Source: CAWGYT01 sp963826795 (GTDB lineage: Bacteria; Planctomycetota; Planctomycetia; Pirellulales; Pirellulaceae). Taken from it: DNA of 64,000 bases. The notes under the pieces are model-generated. The model had not been told where the DNA came from and did not search any database. It saw nothing but the letters and a program-made list of their open reading frames with translations. This document shows positions 8,776 to 18,300 of the stretch, piece after piece; position 1 is the stretch's first letter; every line of letters starts with the position of its first letter. Location of the stretch: the NCBI GenBank assembly GCA_963826795.1, contig CAWGYT010000010.1, positions 434,001 through 498,000 on the forward strand, in the 5' to 3' direction. A program made the translations under genes and the position numbers.

Positions 8776-9078
8776 TCAGCCCGACTTGCGAGATGTGCGT
8801 TTAGCGGCCCGCTTGCCGATTGCCGCGATCTTCCCGCGCAGCTGGGCCTCACCAACTACCGCGATGCCCTGCCCCTGGTCAATCGCACTAAACCCTTCGG
8901 CAGCCAATGACCTTAACAACTGAAGTTTCTCACACTCTTCCGCTGCCTGCGACTCAAGCAGCCGCAAGCCTGCCCGCATGACTTCACTCGCGTTCTTGAA
9001 TCGCCCGGAGGCAATCTGCTCCTGTACGAATGCATCGTAATAATCCGTCAAATTGATGTTGCGAGTCGGCACGGTCAC
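8776..9078 (-). CDS. parD: ParD-type ribbon-helix-helix antitoxin
   Basis: This 100-residue protein is an antitoxin that neutralises the ParE toxin encoded 8 bp downstream and normally represses their shared promoter. The N-terminal half (TRNINLTDYYDAFVQEQI, then GRFKNASEVMRAGLRLLE) is the ribbon-helix-helix DNA-binding region of the ParD family; the Lys/Arg-rich tail should wrap the toxin. It appears complete. Keeping the antitoxin while the toxin is damaged is the usual direction of decay. Confidence 0.85.
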   Translation of the reverse strand: MTVPTRNINLTDYYDAFVQEQIASGRFKNASEVMRAGLRLLESQAAEECEKLQLLRSLAAEGFSAIDQGQGIAVVGEAQLRGKIAAIGKRAAKRTSRKSG

Positions 9079-9260
9079 TCACCTCAGGCTCAGCCGGTTA
9101 CAAGCGTTTCGGGGCCACTCTGGCAAGCATACCACGATTGGCAATTTTTGCCAATTTGGGCTTGGCGGCTGCGGGCCGCGCCGACACTCGCTTCAGATTG
9201 CAGGTTGCAATCGCTGCAACTCCTTGAAACAAGTGGCATTTTGGCCACGTCAACAAAGCA

Positions 9261-9610
9261 GGGGCAGGGGCGGGGTCAGATCCGGCGGGCAGGGGCGGGG
9301 TCAGATCCGTTTTCTGGTGTCAAGTTCGCATTCGGCGCGGGATTACCGGCAGAGGAAACCAACGCCTCACCGGACCGAACGTGTCGGCACGCAAAGTCAT
9401 CAACGGCGAGATCCAAGCAAGTCCAGCTCGACACTGGCTGCACAATTGCCGCAACTGAATTCGCCGACCGAACACCGTACGTTCGATGGCGTCCTGAATC
9501 ACGCTCGTAAGGCAAACACGCTCGGTGAGACCTGTCAAGCACCAAAAACCCGATCTGACCCCTTCGCACACTGACGATCTGACCCCTTCGCACACTGACC
9601 CCTTCGCACA
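9261..9610 (-). repeat. R1 interspersed repeat, copy A (inverted relative to the others)
   Basis: A divergent copy of a family of about 285 bp present seven times in the window. The core runs about 9293-9571. One end carries CGGGGTCAGATCC twice (9281 and 9297 regions), the other carries GATCTGACCCCTTCGCACA two to three times. Copies B-G have the opposite orientation. The rest of the gap to 9815 shows no gene. Confidence 0.75.
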
Positions 9611-9815
9611 CCTTCGCAGATGACGCTTCAGATACAAAAAAGTCTTTTCTCAGAAGGGTCGTCAGCTTGGATTGCCTTGGGAAAAGTTACGGGGCCGGAC
9701 CTTACTTTCCCAGATTACGGAGAATCCAAGCATGTATCATGTCAGGCGAACCGTTCGTGAGCACCTGTGTTACCAGCGCGGTTGAATAACGATGCGGTGA
9801 TCGGCATGCCGGCCG

Positions 9816-10316
9816 CTACTTGGCCTCGCCCGCCACCAGCACGGTCTGGTAGATCGGCGAGGGTGAGCCGGCCGTGACCGGGGACGTCGTCTCGCCCGTT
9901 TCGAGGTAGTACTCGAAGTCCTCGGCCTGCGGGGGGACCACCGCCGAGTAAACGCGGCGCGCCTTGTGGTCCACAGGAACGTCCTGCCATGCGCCGCGGC
10001 CTAACGGCCGGACCTTCAACACCGGCGGTGTGTCGCCCGTGCCCAATGCGATCACGCTCAGCTCCAGCGGTTGGCCTTTGTTGATGTGTGTCTCGGTACC
10101 GAGCACCCGGATTAGCGGTGGCCCATCGTAGACGGTCGACGGGTTGGCACTGTCGGGGATCGGCTTGTCCAGCCCTCGTTCGAGCAGCTTGTCCCACTTG
10201 AGCACGACCAGTTGGTGCCAGTTGAGGATCTCGAGGCTGATGATCTCACCCAGGTCACTGGCGTTAATTGCCTTCTCAAGATGCAGCCGCATCATCTTTT
10301 CGAAGAGCCGTGCCAT
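9816..10316 (-). pseudogene. C-terminal fragment of a secreted/carbohydrate-related protein
   Basis: The frame (about 166 codons) reads as the tail of a larger protein. Its second half has the pattern LIRVLGTETHINKGQPLELS, VRPLGRGAWQDVPVD, RVYSAVVPPQAEDFEYYLE. This resembles the beta-sandwich domain found at the end of large planctomycete glycosidase-like or DUF4838-like proteins. The first 40 residues look helical, like the end of a preceding domain. The upstream part is gone: just beyond 10316 the sequence becomes the repeat units that bound the REP-transposase unit. I infer a gene cut by that unit. Family assignment is weak. Confidence 0.4.
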
Positions 10317-10328
10317 CTTCGTGCGGGC

Positions 10329-10375
10329 ACCTAACCAGACGGTCTACATTCAACCTAACCAGACGGTCTACATTC
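10329..10375 (+). repeat. Tandem 23-bp REP-like units
   Basis: Two copies of a 23-base unit (10329-10351 and 10353-10375) containing CCAGACGGTCTAC. They form the left boundary of the REP-transposase unit. Confidence 0.7.
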
Positions 10376-10581
10376 CGGTTGGCTCGCCCGACGTCCGAGG
10401 GGGCCCGGTGCGTCGTGCTCAGTCGCTCGAGTCGCTGGGTACATTCGAGTTCATGCGTGCCGGTCGGGAGGGTGGGCCGTCAAGTCGAGATCTGAGTTGC
10501 AAGGAGGGTTGCGGCGGAGTTGCAGGGACGGAGATACTACCCGGCGTTCCAGGAGGTCGTCTGTTTACCAGGAGGTGTCCC

Positions 10582-11634
10582 ATGCCGAGTTCTCCGCGCC
10601 GAACCGTTGTCTCTCAGGGGGAAGTGGGCGTCTATCACTGCTGGAATCGCTGCGTGCAGCGGGCGTGGCTCTGCGGTCAGGATCCGGTGACGGGGATCGA
10701 CTACGAGTCTCGTCGCGAGGTGATCGAGGAGGTCGAGCGGCAGCTGGCCGGCTTGTTTGCGATCGACATTGGCTTTCATGCCGAACAGGCCAACCACCTC
10801 CACCTGATCCTCCGCACGCGTCCGGATCTGGCGGCGACCTACAGCGACGACGAGGTACTGCGGCGCTCGTGGATCGTGGCGCGGCTGAAACGAACGGGAA
10901 ACAGCCAGATCGAGGAACCGACCGACGAGCAGCTCGAGCAGCAACGCCGCACACAGGACGTCGACAAGTTGCGGCGGCGTTTGGCGGATGTCTCGTGGTA
11001 CATGGGGACGCTTTGCGAGCATCTCGCGCGGCGCTTTAATCGAGAGTCCGGCACCAGCGGCACCTTCTGGGAACATCGCTTCGGCTGCCGGAGTCTGGAA
11101 GACGAAGCGGCGATTCTGCTGTGCGGAATCTATGTGGATTTGAACCCGATCCGGGCCGGGGAGGCTTCGGTCCCGGAAGAGGCGCGTCACACGTCCGCCT
11201 ACAATCGGATCCAGGGACGGCAGTCGAGCGGATCCCGGCCGGCGCAGGGAAGCACGCCGGGTCCGGACGACTGGCTTTGTCCGCTCACAATTCGGGAAGA
11301 CGATCCCGTTCAACTCGACCCTGCCGGTGCGCAGCGGCCCTGGCGCGCCTCGAACAAGGGACTGCTGCCGATCAGCCTGGAAAAGTACCTCGAGCTGCTC
11401 GACTGGACCGGCCGGCAGCAGGGGTCGAAGAGCCGTGCTGCGATTCCCGCGTCGCTGGCCCCGATCCTCCAGCGGCTGGGGATCCGGGCGGAGCACTGGC
11501 TGGAAAGCGTTTTCCAGTTCGACCGGCGTTTCGGCCAGATCGTCGGTTCGCTCGCTCGCGTGCGCATGGCGGCCAGCGCCGCGGGCCGGCGCTGGTTCCG
11601 CGGCACGACCGCCTGCGCCGCGATCTTCGCGTAA
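10582..11634 (+). CDS. REP-associated tyrosine (Y1/HUH) transposase
   Basis: The 350-residue protein belongs to the IS200-like REP-associated transposases, single-strand DNA nickases that use an HUH motif and a tyrosine. I start it at the ATG at 10582 because AGGAGGT lies just upstream; the frame is open further but that part shows no conservation. The HUH motif is visible as NHLHLILRT (His72 and His74). Further family marks are the N-terminal WNRCVQRAWL, the RRFNRESGTSGTFWEHRF segment and YVDLNPIRAG. The C-terminal 120 residues form the extra domain of the large planctomycete type. It is flanked by inverted CCAGACGGTCTA repeats, which are likely its own recognition sites. Confidence 0.88.
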   Translation: MPSSPRRTVVSQGEVGVYHCWNRCVQRAWLCGQDPVTGIDYESRREVIEEVERQLAGLFAIDIGFHAEQANHLHLILRTRPDLAATYSDDEVLRRSWIVARLKRTGNSQIEEPTDEQLEQQRRTQDVDKLRRRLADVSWYMGTLCEHLARRFNRESGTSGTFWEHRFGCRSLEDEAAILLCGIYVDLNPIRAGEASVPEEARHTSAYNRIQGRQSSGSRPAQGSTPGPDDWLCPLTIREDDPVQLDPAGAQRPWRASNKGLLPISLEKYLELLDWTGRQQGSKSRAAIPASLAPILQRLGIRAEHWLESVFQFDRRFGQIVGSLARVRMAASAAGRRWFRGTTACAAIFA

Positions 11635-11639
11635 TCGAC

Positions 11640-12072
11640 GATCGACCGTTTGCAATCTCCGCGCCGTCTCACTGCCCGGCCTCGCCGCTTAACGGATGCG
11701 AACGCCGTAATCCGCCGGCTCACACGCGCACGGCCCGGCGCAAACGTTCGCTACACCGCTTGGTCCGACCGACCGATCCCCCAGACCGCGACCCAGACCG
11801 CGAACGCTGCGCCGTGACACAAACGTCGGGCTGGACGGCTCCTTCGGCACGCGGCGAATCGGCCTCCATTGCGACTCGACCGACTGAGATTGCTCGTAAG
11901 AACGTGGCGCTCTCGGTTTGCTGTCTAAGGCTGGATCAACGGCCGCCGACGTCACGTGGAGGAGCCGGAAGCAAACGGTCTGAACTCTGCCTCTCCTGCC
12001 ACCGCCGATTAGTCCGTCTCGGTCTCGGTCTCGGTCTCCGAAAATCCAATCTTAGACCGTCTGGATTTCTTT
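11640..12072. other. Non-coding tail of the transposase unit with short tandem repeats
   Basis: No gene is recognisable. The stretch holds short direct repeats around 11780-11810 (GACCGCGACCCA type) and four tandem hexamers GTCTCG at 12016-12039. It ends in the inverted boundary TAGACCGTCTGG at 12052-12063. Confidence 0.5.
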
Positions 12073-12345
12073 TTGCAGACAGAGAGTGGCGAGGTCGTCA
12101 CGAAACAACGCATGGAACAACTCCGACTGGACGCACTCGATCTCAAGCTGCTCTCACTGCTGGATAGAACACGGGATCGGAGTGAGATCGTGGATGCCTT
12201 GATCTCGCTGCTGGATCAGCAGCAACTGTCGGTACGGCACCGAGGCGAGATTGTCGCCGACCGTGATCAGACGCGAGAGCTGCTGCGCAAGCAGGTGGAC
12301 TCGCGCTTGAGGTGTCTGGCCGGTTCAGCACCATTGGTTGCCTGA
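12073..12345 (+). pseudogene. C-terminal fragment of a methyltransferase regulatory domain
   Basis: The frame (about 90 codons, its apparent start being only the edge of the preserved part) contains RLDALDLKLLSLLDRTRDR followed by SEIVDALISLLDQQ. This fits the last part of the regulatory domain of planctomycete and proteobacterial SAM-dependent methyltransferases (PKMT type), where an LDGTRDR-like motif begins the final helices. Full-length proteins exceed 500 residues. The preserved part starts a few bases after the right boundary of the transposase unit, so I infer that the unit or a deletion next to it removed the rest. The next 230 bases up to 12581 show no gene. Confidence 0.4.
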
Positions 12346-12581
12346 TCCTTCCGTCAGGCCATGGCGTGTTGATCGCAGACCGTCGCGCAAAAAAGCAGAC
12401 GTCGTGGCTGGAAGGTGCGACTTTGATGGCAGACACGGGAGCTCTCGCTGACGCGTCGGTCCGCAATATCGGCTACAATAGCGGCTCGAGTTCCCTTCGC
12501 CGCAGTGGCTGACGCTGCCGAGCAATTCGATCCCCCACTTCGACACGGTTCGCACATCGTGGCAGCCGCAGGAGATCGCGC

Positions 12582-14825
12582 ATGTCATCCCAGGCTCGTT
12601 TTCGTCGACGTACCGCGCGTCGGCTCCCCCTGAAGCTGGAAAACCTCGAGCCTCGTACGTTATTGGCCGCCGACGTGATCATCAACGAATTGATGGCGTC
12701 CAACCAGTCGACTCTGGTGGCGCTTGACGGTAGCTATCCCGACTGGATTGAATTACATAACCGTGGCGACGAGGCCGTGAACCTGGCCGGTTGGCAACTC
12801 AGAGATCCGGGGGCGCACTGGACTTTTCCCGAATGGACCTTGGGTTCTGGTGAGTATCTGATCGTCTTCGCTTCGGGCGACGACAAAGTGATCACTCAGC
12901 CCGTGGTGGAATTTCACACGAACTTCAAACTGAAGAAGGAGGGCGAATACGTTGGCCTGCTGCGGCCGGACAGCTCGATCGCCCACGAATACAATCCGTT
13001 CCCGGAGCAGCTCGAAGACGGCTCGTTCGGCCTCTCGCGGAATGACAATTTTGCCCAGTACTTTTCCCAACCGACGCCCGGTGCCGAGAACCCGCCCGCT
13101 CCGACCGTGATGATCACCGAGTTCATGGCGGTCAATCAGGGGACTCTGGCCGACGAAGACGGTGATTTCGCCGATTGGATCGAACTGCACAACGCGGGTG
13201 ACGGACCGGCCAATCTGAACGGCTGGATCCTGGAGGATTGGAGTGCCCAGTGGGAGTTCCCCGAGGTCGTGATCGGTCCGGGCGAGTACCTGGTCGTATT
13301 TGCCTCGGCCAACGACCGCCGCGAGATCGAGCGTCCGCTCCACACCAATTTCAAATTGGCGGGGGAAGGGGACCGCCTTGCACTGCGCCGCACCGATGGC
13401 GTCGTGGTCAGCGAGTTTGTCTTTCCCGAACAGCGGACCGATGTTTCCTTCGGCCTGACCATTGACGGCGCCGAACGGCAGTACTTTGAAACCCCCACGC
13501 CGGCACGGCCCAACGCGACTGGATACCAAGGGGTCCGTTTTACGCAGGGGAGTGGCTTTTACGACAGTTCCGTCGGTGTTACCTTGACGACGGAACTTGA
13601 GGGGGCATCGATCCGATATACGACAGATGGAACCGTGCCGACCGCCATGCACGGGACGCTGTACGAGCGTCCCGTCCGCATTGACCATTCGACCGTGATT
13701 CGCGCGGCGGCATTTCGCGACGACATCGTCCCTGTCGTCTCGACCCGTTCGTTCCTCGTTCGAGAACAGATTCCGCGCCAGTCCGGTGATGGGCTTCCGC
13801 AGACCTGGGGGTTCGTGGCGGACTACGAGATGGACCCCGATGTGGTGAGTCAGGACCCATCGTTGATCCAGGCGTGGTACGACCTGCCGACCGTATCGCT
13901 GGCGATTCCGCCCGACGACTTGTTCTCGATCCAGAACGGCATCTTCGCTCATCCGTTGATGGAAGGGGATGAATGGCAGCGGGCGGTTTCGATCGAATTC
14001 CTTCCCCCCTCGTATGAAGACAACACACAGCGGCTTGCCGCCGACGGCAAGTTGGGCACGATCGGGCAACAAGGGGAGCGCAACCCGGCGATCACGTCAA
14101 AATTCTCGTTGGGAGTCTCGTTCGACGAGCCCCTCGAGCCCGCCGACGTGGGACGCAAGTTGTTTGAGGAGACGCCGGTCGATCGATTGGCCGGACTGAA
14201 CTTCCGCGCCGGCTACGCGGATTCGTGGCTCAGCTCACAAGGCGAACAGCGTCAGCGAGCCGCGATGGCCCGCAGCCAATTTGTGTTGGAGACGCAGCGC
14301 GCGATGGGGCAGCCCGCGATCTCGTCACGGTTTGTCAACCTCTTCATCAACGGCCTCTATTGGGGCGTGTATGACATGACTCAGCAGCCCGGTGCTCCTT
14401 TGGCCGCCGAACTGCTGGGAGGTGCCGCGGCCGATTACGATGTGATCACGGCCAGCGGAGTGATCGACGGCAACTCAGAGGCCTGGGATGTACTGATGAC
14501 GGCGGCCAACGCCGATCTGTCCGAGCCGGCTGCGTATCAGGCGGTGGCCAATCTGGTCGACATGCGGAATCTGATCGACTTCTTGATTCTCAAACGATAC
14601 GCGCAGATCGGCGACGCGGTGCCCGACAGTTGGTTCACCGCGCGCAACGGCGCCCCGATGCTCGCTTTGCCTTCTTTTTCCACAACAATGAGGAGTCGTT
14701 GGGCCTTGGCGGCGAGCCTCATACGGGTGGCGAGACCGTCGACCCGACCGAGTTTCTGTTCAAACAGCTCCAGAATTCAGCGCTGTTTCGCCGCGAGTTC
14801 GGCGACCGCTTACAGCTCCATCTGA
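12582..14825 (+). CDS. Giant surface protein, N-terminal part (lamin-tail, CotH-like)
   Basis: This is the start of an approximately 2640-residue extracellular protein. The N-terminus is basic and ends in ENLEPRTLLAADV, a motif common at the start of very large secreted planctomycete proteins. Then come two lamin-tail domains (about residues 30-150 and 175-300; repeated pattern INELMASNQSTL, WIELHNRGDEAVNLAGWQL), a chitobiase-like beta-sandwich (about 310-375, IRYTTDGTVPT) and a CotH-like region (from about 430; FINGLYWGVYDMTQQPG). After NGAP near 14660 the frame is lost by one missing base, and the last 55 codons to 14825 are out-of-frame sequence. The continuation is in the entries that follow. 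Confidence 0.85.
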   Translation: MSSQARFRRRTARRLPLKLENLEPRTLLAADVIINELMASNQSTLVALDGSYPDWIELHNRGDEAVNLAGWQLRDPGAHWTFPEWTLGSGEYLIVFASGDDKVITQPVVEFHTNFKLKKEGEYVGLLRPDSSIAHEYNPFPEQLEDGSFGLSRNDNFAQYFSQPTPGAENPPAPTVMITEFMAVNQGTLADEDGDFADWIELHNAGDGPANLNGWILEDWSAQWEFPEVVIGPGEYLVVFASANDRREIERPLHTNFKLAGEGDRLALRRTDGVVVSEFVFPEQRTDVSFGLTIDGAERQYFETPTPARPNATGYQGVRFTQGSGFYDSSVGVTLTTELEGASIRYTTDGTVPTAMHGTLYERPVRIDHSTVIRAAAFRDDIVPVVSTRSFLVREQIPRQSGDGLPQTWGFVADYEMDPDVVSQDPSLIQAWYDLPTVSLAIPPDDLFSIQNGIFAHPLMEGDEWQRAVSIEFLPPSYEDNTQRLAADGKLGTIGQQGERNPAITSKFSLGVSFDEPLEPADVGRKLFEETPVDRLAGLNFRAGYADSWLSSQGEQRQRAAMARSQFVLETQRAMGQPAISSRFVNLFINGLYWGVYDMTQQPGAPLAAELLGGAAADYDVITASGVIDGNSEAWDVLMTAANADLSEPAAYQAVANLVDMRNLIDFLILKRYAQIGDAVPDSWFTARNGAPMLALPSFSTTMRSRWALAASLIRVARPSTRPSFCSNSSRIQRCFAASSATAYSSI

Positions 14826-15290
14826 ATCAAGGGGGAGCCCTGTCGCCGGAGCTGGCTCAAGTTCGTTGGGATAATTTAAGCTGGAGACTCTACTCGGCGA
14901 CGCACGCCGAATCGGCGCGATGGGGCGATTTTCGCCGTGATGGCAATCCGCAAGGAGGACCTGCCGGGCTGTACGGCCCGGCCGACTGGCAAGCGGCACG
15001 AGACAGTCTGTCCAGCGGCTTCTTTCCCTCGCGGGCCGGACAGGTGCTTAGCCAGTTTCGAGCTGAGCAATTGTATCCGGACGTCGATGCTCCGTCGTTC
15101 AGCCAGCCGGGAGGGACGGTGCCGCGGGGATTCGCGGTCCGACTGCAGGCGTCGGCCGGTTCGATTTATTTCACCACCGATGGCAGCGACCCGGTGCTGC
15201 CCGACGGCCAGCTTTCGGCGGACGCTCAGCTATACCGAGCGCCCGTCCGCGTGCAGCGGAACACGCTGATTCGGGCCCGCGCAGGAGGGA
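14660..15290 (+). pseudogene. Giant surface protein, middle part in a shifted frame
   Basis: This segment continues the CotH-like domain in another frame: DARFAFFFHNNEESLGLGG, the typical end of such domains, then a helical part (FLFKQLQNSALFRREFGDRL) and a second chitobiase-like sandwich (SIYFTTDGSDPVLPDG). Near 15285 one extra base restores the original frame, leading into RSALSQATFLMQTPLPLRV. The protein sequence is convincing on both sides of both breaks, so a single gene with two compensating one-base changes is the simplest reading. Confidence 0.75.
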
Positions 15291-15326
15291 GACCGCCGGA
15301 GCGCGCTCAGCCAGGCGACGTTTCTG

Positions 15327-18300
15327 ATGCAGACGCCTCTGCCACTGCGCGTCAGCGAAATGATGTATCACCCGCGAACGATCGACCCGAACGATCTTTT
15401 CGACGACGACGACTACGAATTCATCGAGGTCAAGAACATTGGCGACGAAACGCTCTCGCTGGAGGGCATCGAATTCACTCGTGGGATTGAGTTCGCGTTC
15501 GACGATGGCTCGGTCCACTCCTTGGCACCGGGCGAGATCGTGGTGGTCGTCAAGAACCTGCGAGCGTTCTCCAGTCGCTACGACACAGCCGGCATCAAGA
15601 TCGCCGGCGAGTTCGGGGGGCAGCTCAACAACGGCGGCGAGCTCGTCGTGCTCGAAGACTCGTTCGGACAAGTGATACAATCGATCAATTATCTCGATTT
15701 CTGGTACCCCTTGACCGATGGCGAGGGGTATTCCCTGGTTGCCACCCAGGTGTCAGCGACCGATCCGTACGTCTACGATGCCTCGCGCTGGCAAGTGAGC
15801 GACGCGATCGACGGAACACCAGGCATCGATCAGAGCAGCCTGCGGCCCGGATCCGTGGTGATCAGCGAGGTGCTGGCCCACACGACTTCGCCCGATGGGG
15901 GATGGATCGAGTTGCACAACGCTTCGTCCAGACCGGTTGATGTGGGAGGCTGGTTTCTGAGCGATACGGTGGACGAGTTGAGAAAGTATCGCATCGCCGA
16001 TGGCCAGGTGCTGCCGGCGGGTGGCTACCTGCTGTTGTCGAGCCGTGAACATTTTGGCAACGCCGCGAACGCGGGGACGTTGATTGCTTTTTCCGTCGAT
16101 CCCGGCGACGGTGCGGTGTACCTGACCTCCGCCAACGCACAGGGAAGCCTGGGGGGCTATCGTGAGCAGGCCGAGATGGTGGCCACGGTCGCTGATGTGA
16201 CGATTGGCCGGCTCGACAAGATTGATGGCACGGCCGAGTACGTCCCGCTGTGCGCGCCCACACCCGGTTTGCCCAATGATTCGCCGTTCGTGGGACCTGT
16301 GGTGATCAATGAGATCATGCACTCGCCATTGACAGGCGATGAGTACATCGAGCTGTTGAATATCAGTTCGCAGCCCGTGCAGCTTTTCGATCCTTACCAT
16401 CCCGACAAGACCTGGAGGTTCACGGAAGGCGTCAACTACAAATTTCCGGAAGGTGTGATTCTGCCCGCGGGTGCTTACGCCCTGGTCGTCAAGTCCGACC
16501 CGGACATCTTCCGTGAACGGTCGGGGCTGTCCGCTGACACACTCGTGCTCGGTCCCTACAAGGGGGCACTTCGCAACGAAGGCGAGGCGGTCGCCCTCAA
16601 CCGTGCGACCTCGTCCGGTCCTCGCGACGACACGGAATACCCCCTGGTGGATCGGATTCTGTATGACGACATCGCCCCCTGGCCAACACTGGCGACGGGG
16701 TTCGGGTCGTCATTGGAGCGAAGAGATCCCTCGCGCTATGGCAATGACGCCGCCAACTGGACAGCAAGTCTCGGCGGTGGCACCGCGGGCCGCGCCAATG
16801 TGGGCGTCGACGATTCGGCTCAGCCCCTCCCTTGGCAAGAACGGTTCGAGGTCGAGCGTCTGGACCAGCTTGTGGGGTGGACTCTCACGTCGGGCGGCGT
16901 CGGCGGCTGGTGGCTCGAAGACGATCCCGGCGTCCAAGGCCAGACTCTCGTTTCCAATTTGAGCTATTGCTGGCAGTGTGAACAGCAGCAGTTGCGAAAC
17001 GGAGCGATCGTCGCCTTGGAATTGGATGCTGACACACACTGGTCTTTCGAAGTCGACGTCCACGCCGAGTTCGACTTCTATGACGGAGGCCTCTCGGTGT
17101 TTGTCAGCCCGGACCGCCGCCGATGGTATCCCGTCGCCGAGCAGGTCACGCCGCGCCAGGGGAATCACGCTTACGCATTCGATCTGTCAGGTGCCTTGCA
17201 GGAACACGGGTTGTCGCAAGAGGGAACTCGGTATGTGCAACTGGTTCATTCGATGCCCGGTACGCGGCTTTCCCTGAGCAACTTGCGCGTCTTTGCGGGC
17301 GACGTCCGCGGCCCTTGGATCAGCCGGCACGATCTGATTTCGCCCGAGCTCCACACGGTCAGCGGCATCGAAGTGGAGTTTGACGAACCGATCGACGTCC
17401 AGACTTTGACCGAACACGACGTGGAGGTCACTGCCCCGGACGGCAAGCAGATACCGGTGACCCGCTTGACGACTGATAACAGGAGCGTCTGGCGGATTGA
17501 ATTTCCAAGCCAGTCACTTGGTGGCCAATACCGTCTGCGAATCGGGCCCGAGGTGCGCGACCTGGACGGCAATGCCATGAGTCGGCACAGCTACGCCGTT
17601 GACCGCAATTCTCCCGAGAGTCAGGTCTACGATGCTGAATTCAGGATTGCGGCGTCACAACCCGAGTCGTTTCCCTATTTCATGGGATTCGAGCTGGCGG
17701 ACTTGACTCGTCTACAGGGATGGGAGTTCTCGTCGGGGCTGGCGACAACCTGGTCGATTACGGATCAAACCTCGCCCGCCCAGGGTGAACGGCACTTGTC
17801 CATCCGCGCCGGCCAAGGTGGGAGGGCGAATTCGGCCGATATCTTTTTAGACCTCTCCCCTCAGGCCGATGCCACCGATCTGTCACTCGATTTCCAGGCC
17901 AAGGTCGGACGTCGGGAAGATGTATGGGGGACGTGGCTCACCTTGTATGCCAGCCAAGACGGACGTGACTGGCGCCCGCTCTATGGTCTGGCCCCCACGG
18001 ACGAGTATCAGCGATACGCCATGGATCTCGACCAGGCGCTGATTCAGGTCGGAATCGACTGGAGCCGGCCGATCTACCTGCGTTTGGAACAGGCGGGTGA
18101 GGTCAAGGTGGCGAGTGGCATGTTCCTCGATGCGTTGCGAGTCAGCAATCTCGACGTATTGGGTCCGGTGGTGGTCCCGAATGACTCGATTCCGCTGCTG
18201 GACCCGCCCGTCCGCTCCTTTCAGGTCACTTTCGATGAACCGATCGACACGGCGAGTTTCACGGCCGAGGACATTCATCTGACCGGGCCGACCGGAGAAC

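Larger units (their letters stand above)
10329..12063 (+). mobile_element. REP-associated transposase unit bounded by inverted repeats
   Basis: A Y1/HUH transposase gene lies between CCAGACGGTCTA (10335-10346, repeated about 24 bp further on) and its exact reverse complement TAGACCGTCTGG (12052-12063). Both flanks are gene fragments: a protein tail on the left and a methyltransferase tail on the right. Related units reappear at 50389 and 50463-50536, where a kinase gene breaks off. I infer a mobile or once-mobile unit. Confidence 0.5.

Noticed and set aside
12753..14072. Minus-strand open frame of 439 codons
   Set aside because: It mirrors the giant surface-protein gene in a GC-rich region; composition is Arg/Gly/His-rich without motifs.
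14660..15290. Programmed frameshifting in the giant gene
   Set aside because: Neither site shows a slippery heptamer with a clear downstream structure, and two opposite shifts would be needed; indels or sequence errors are simpler.
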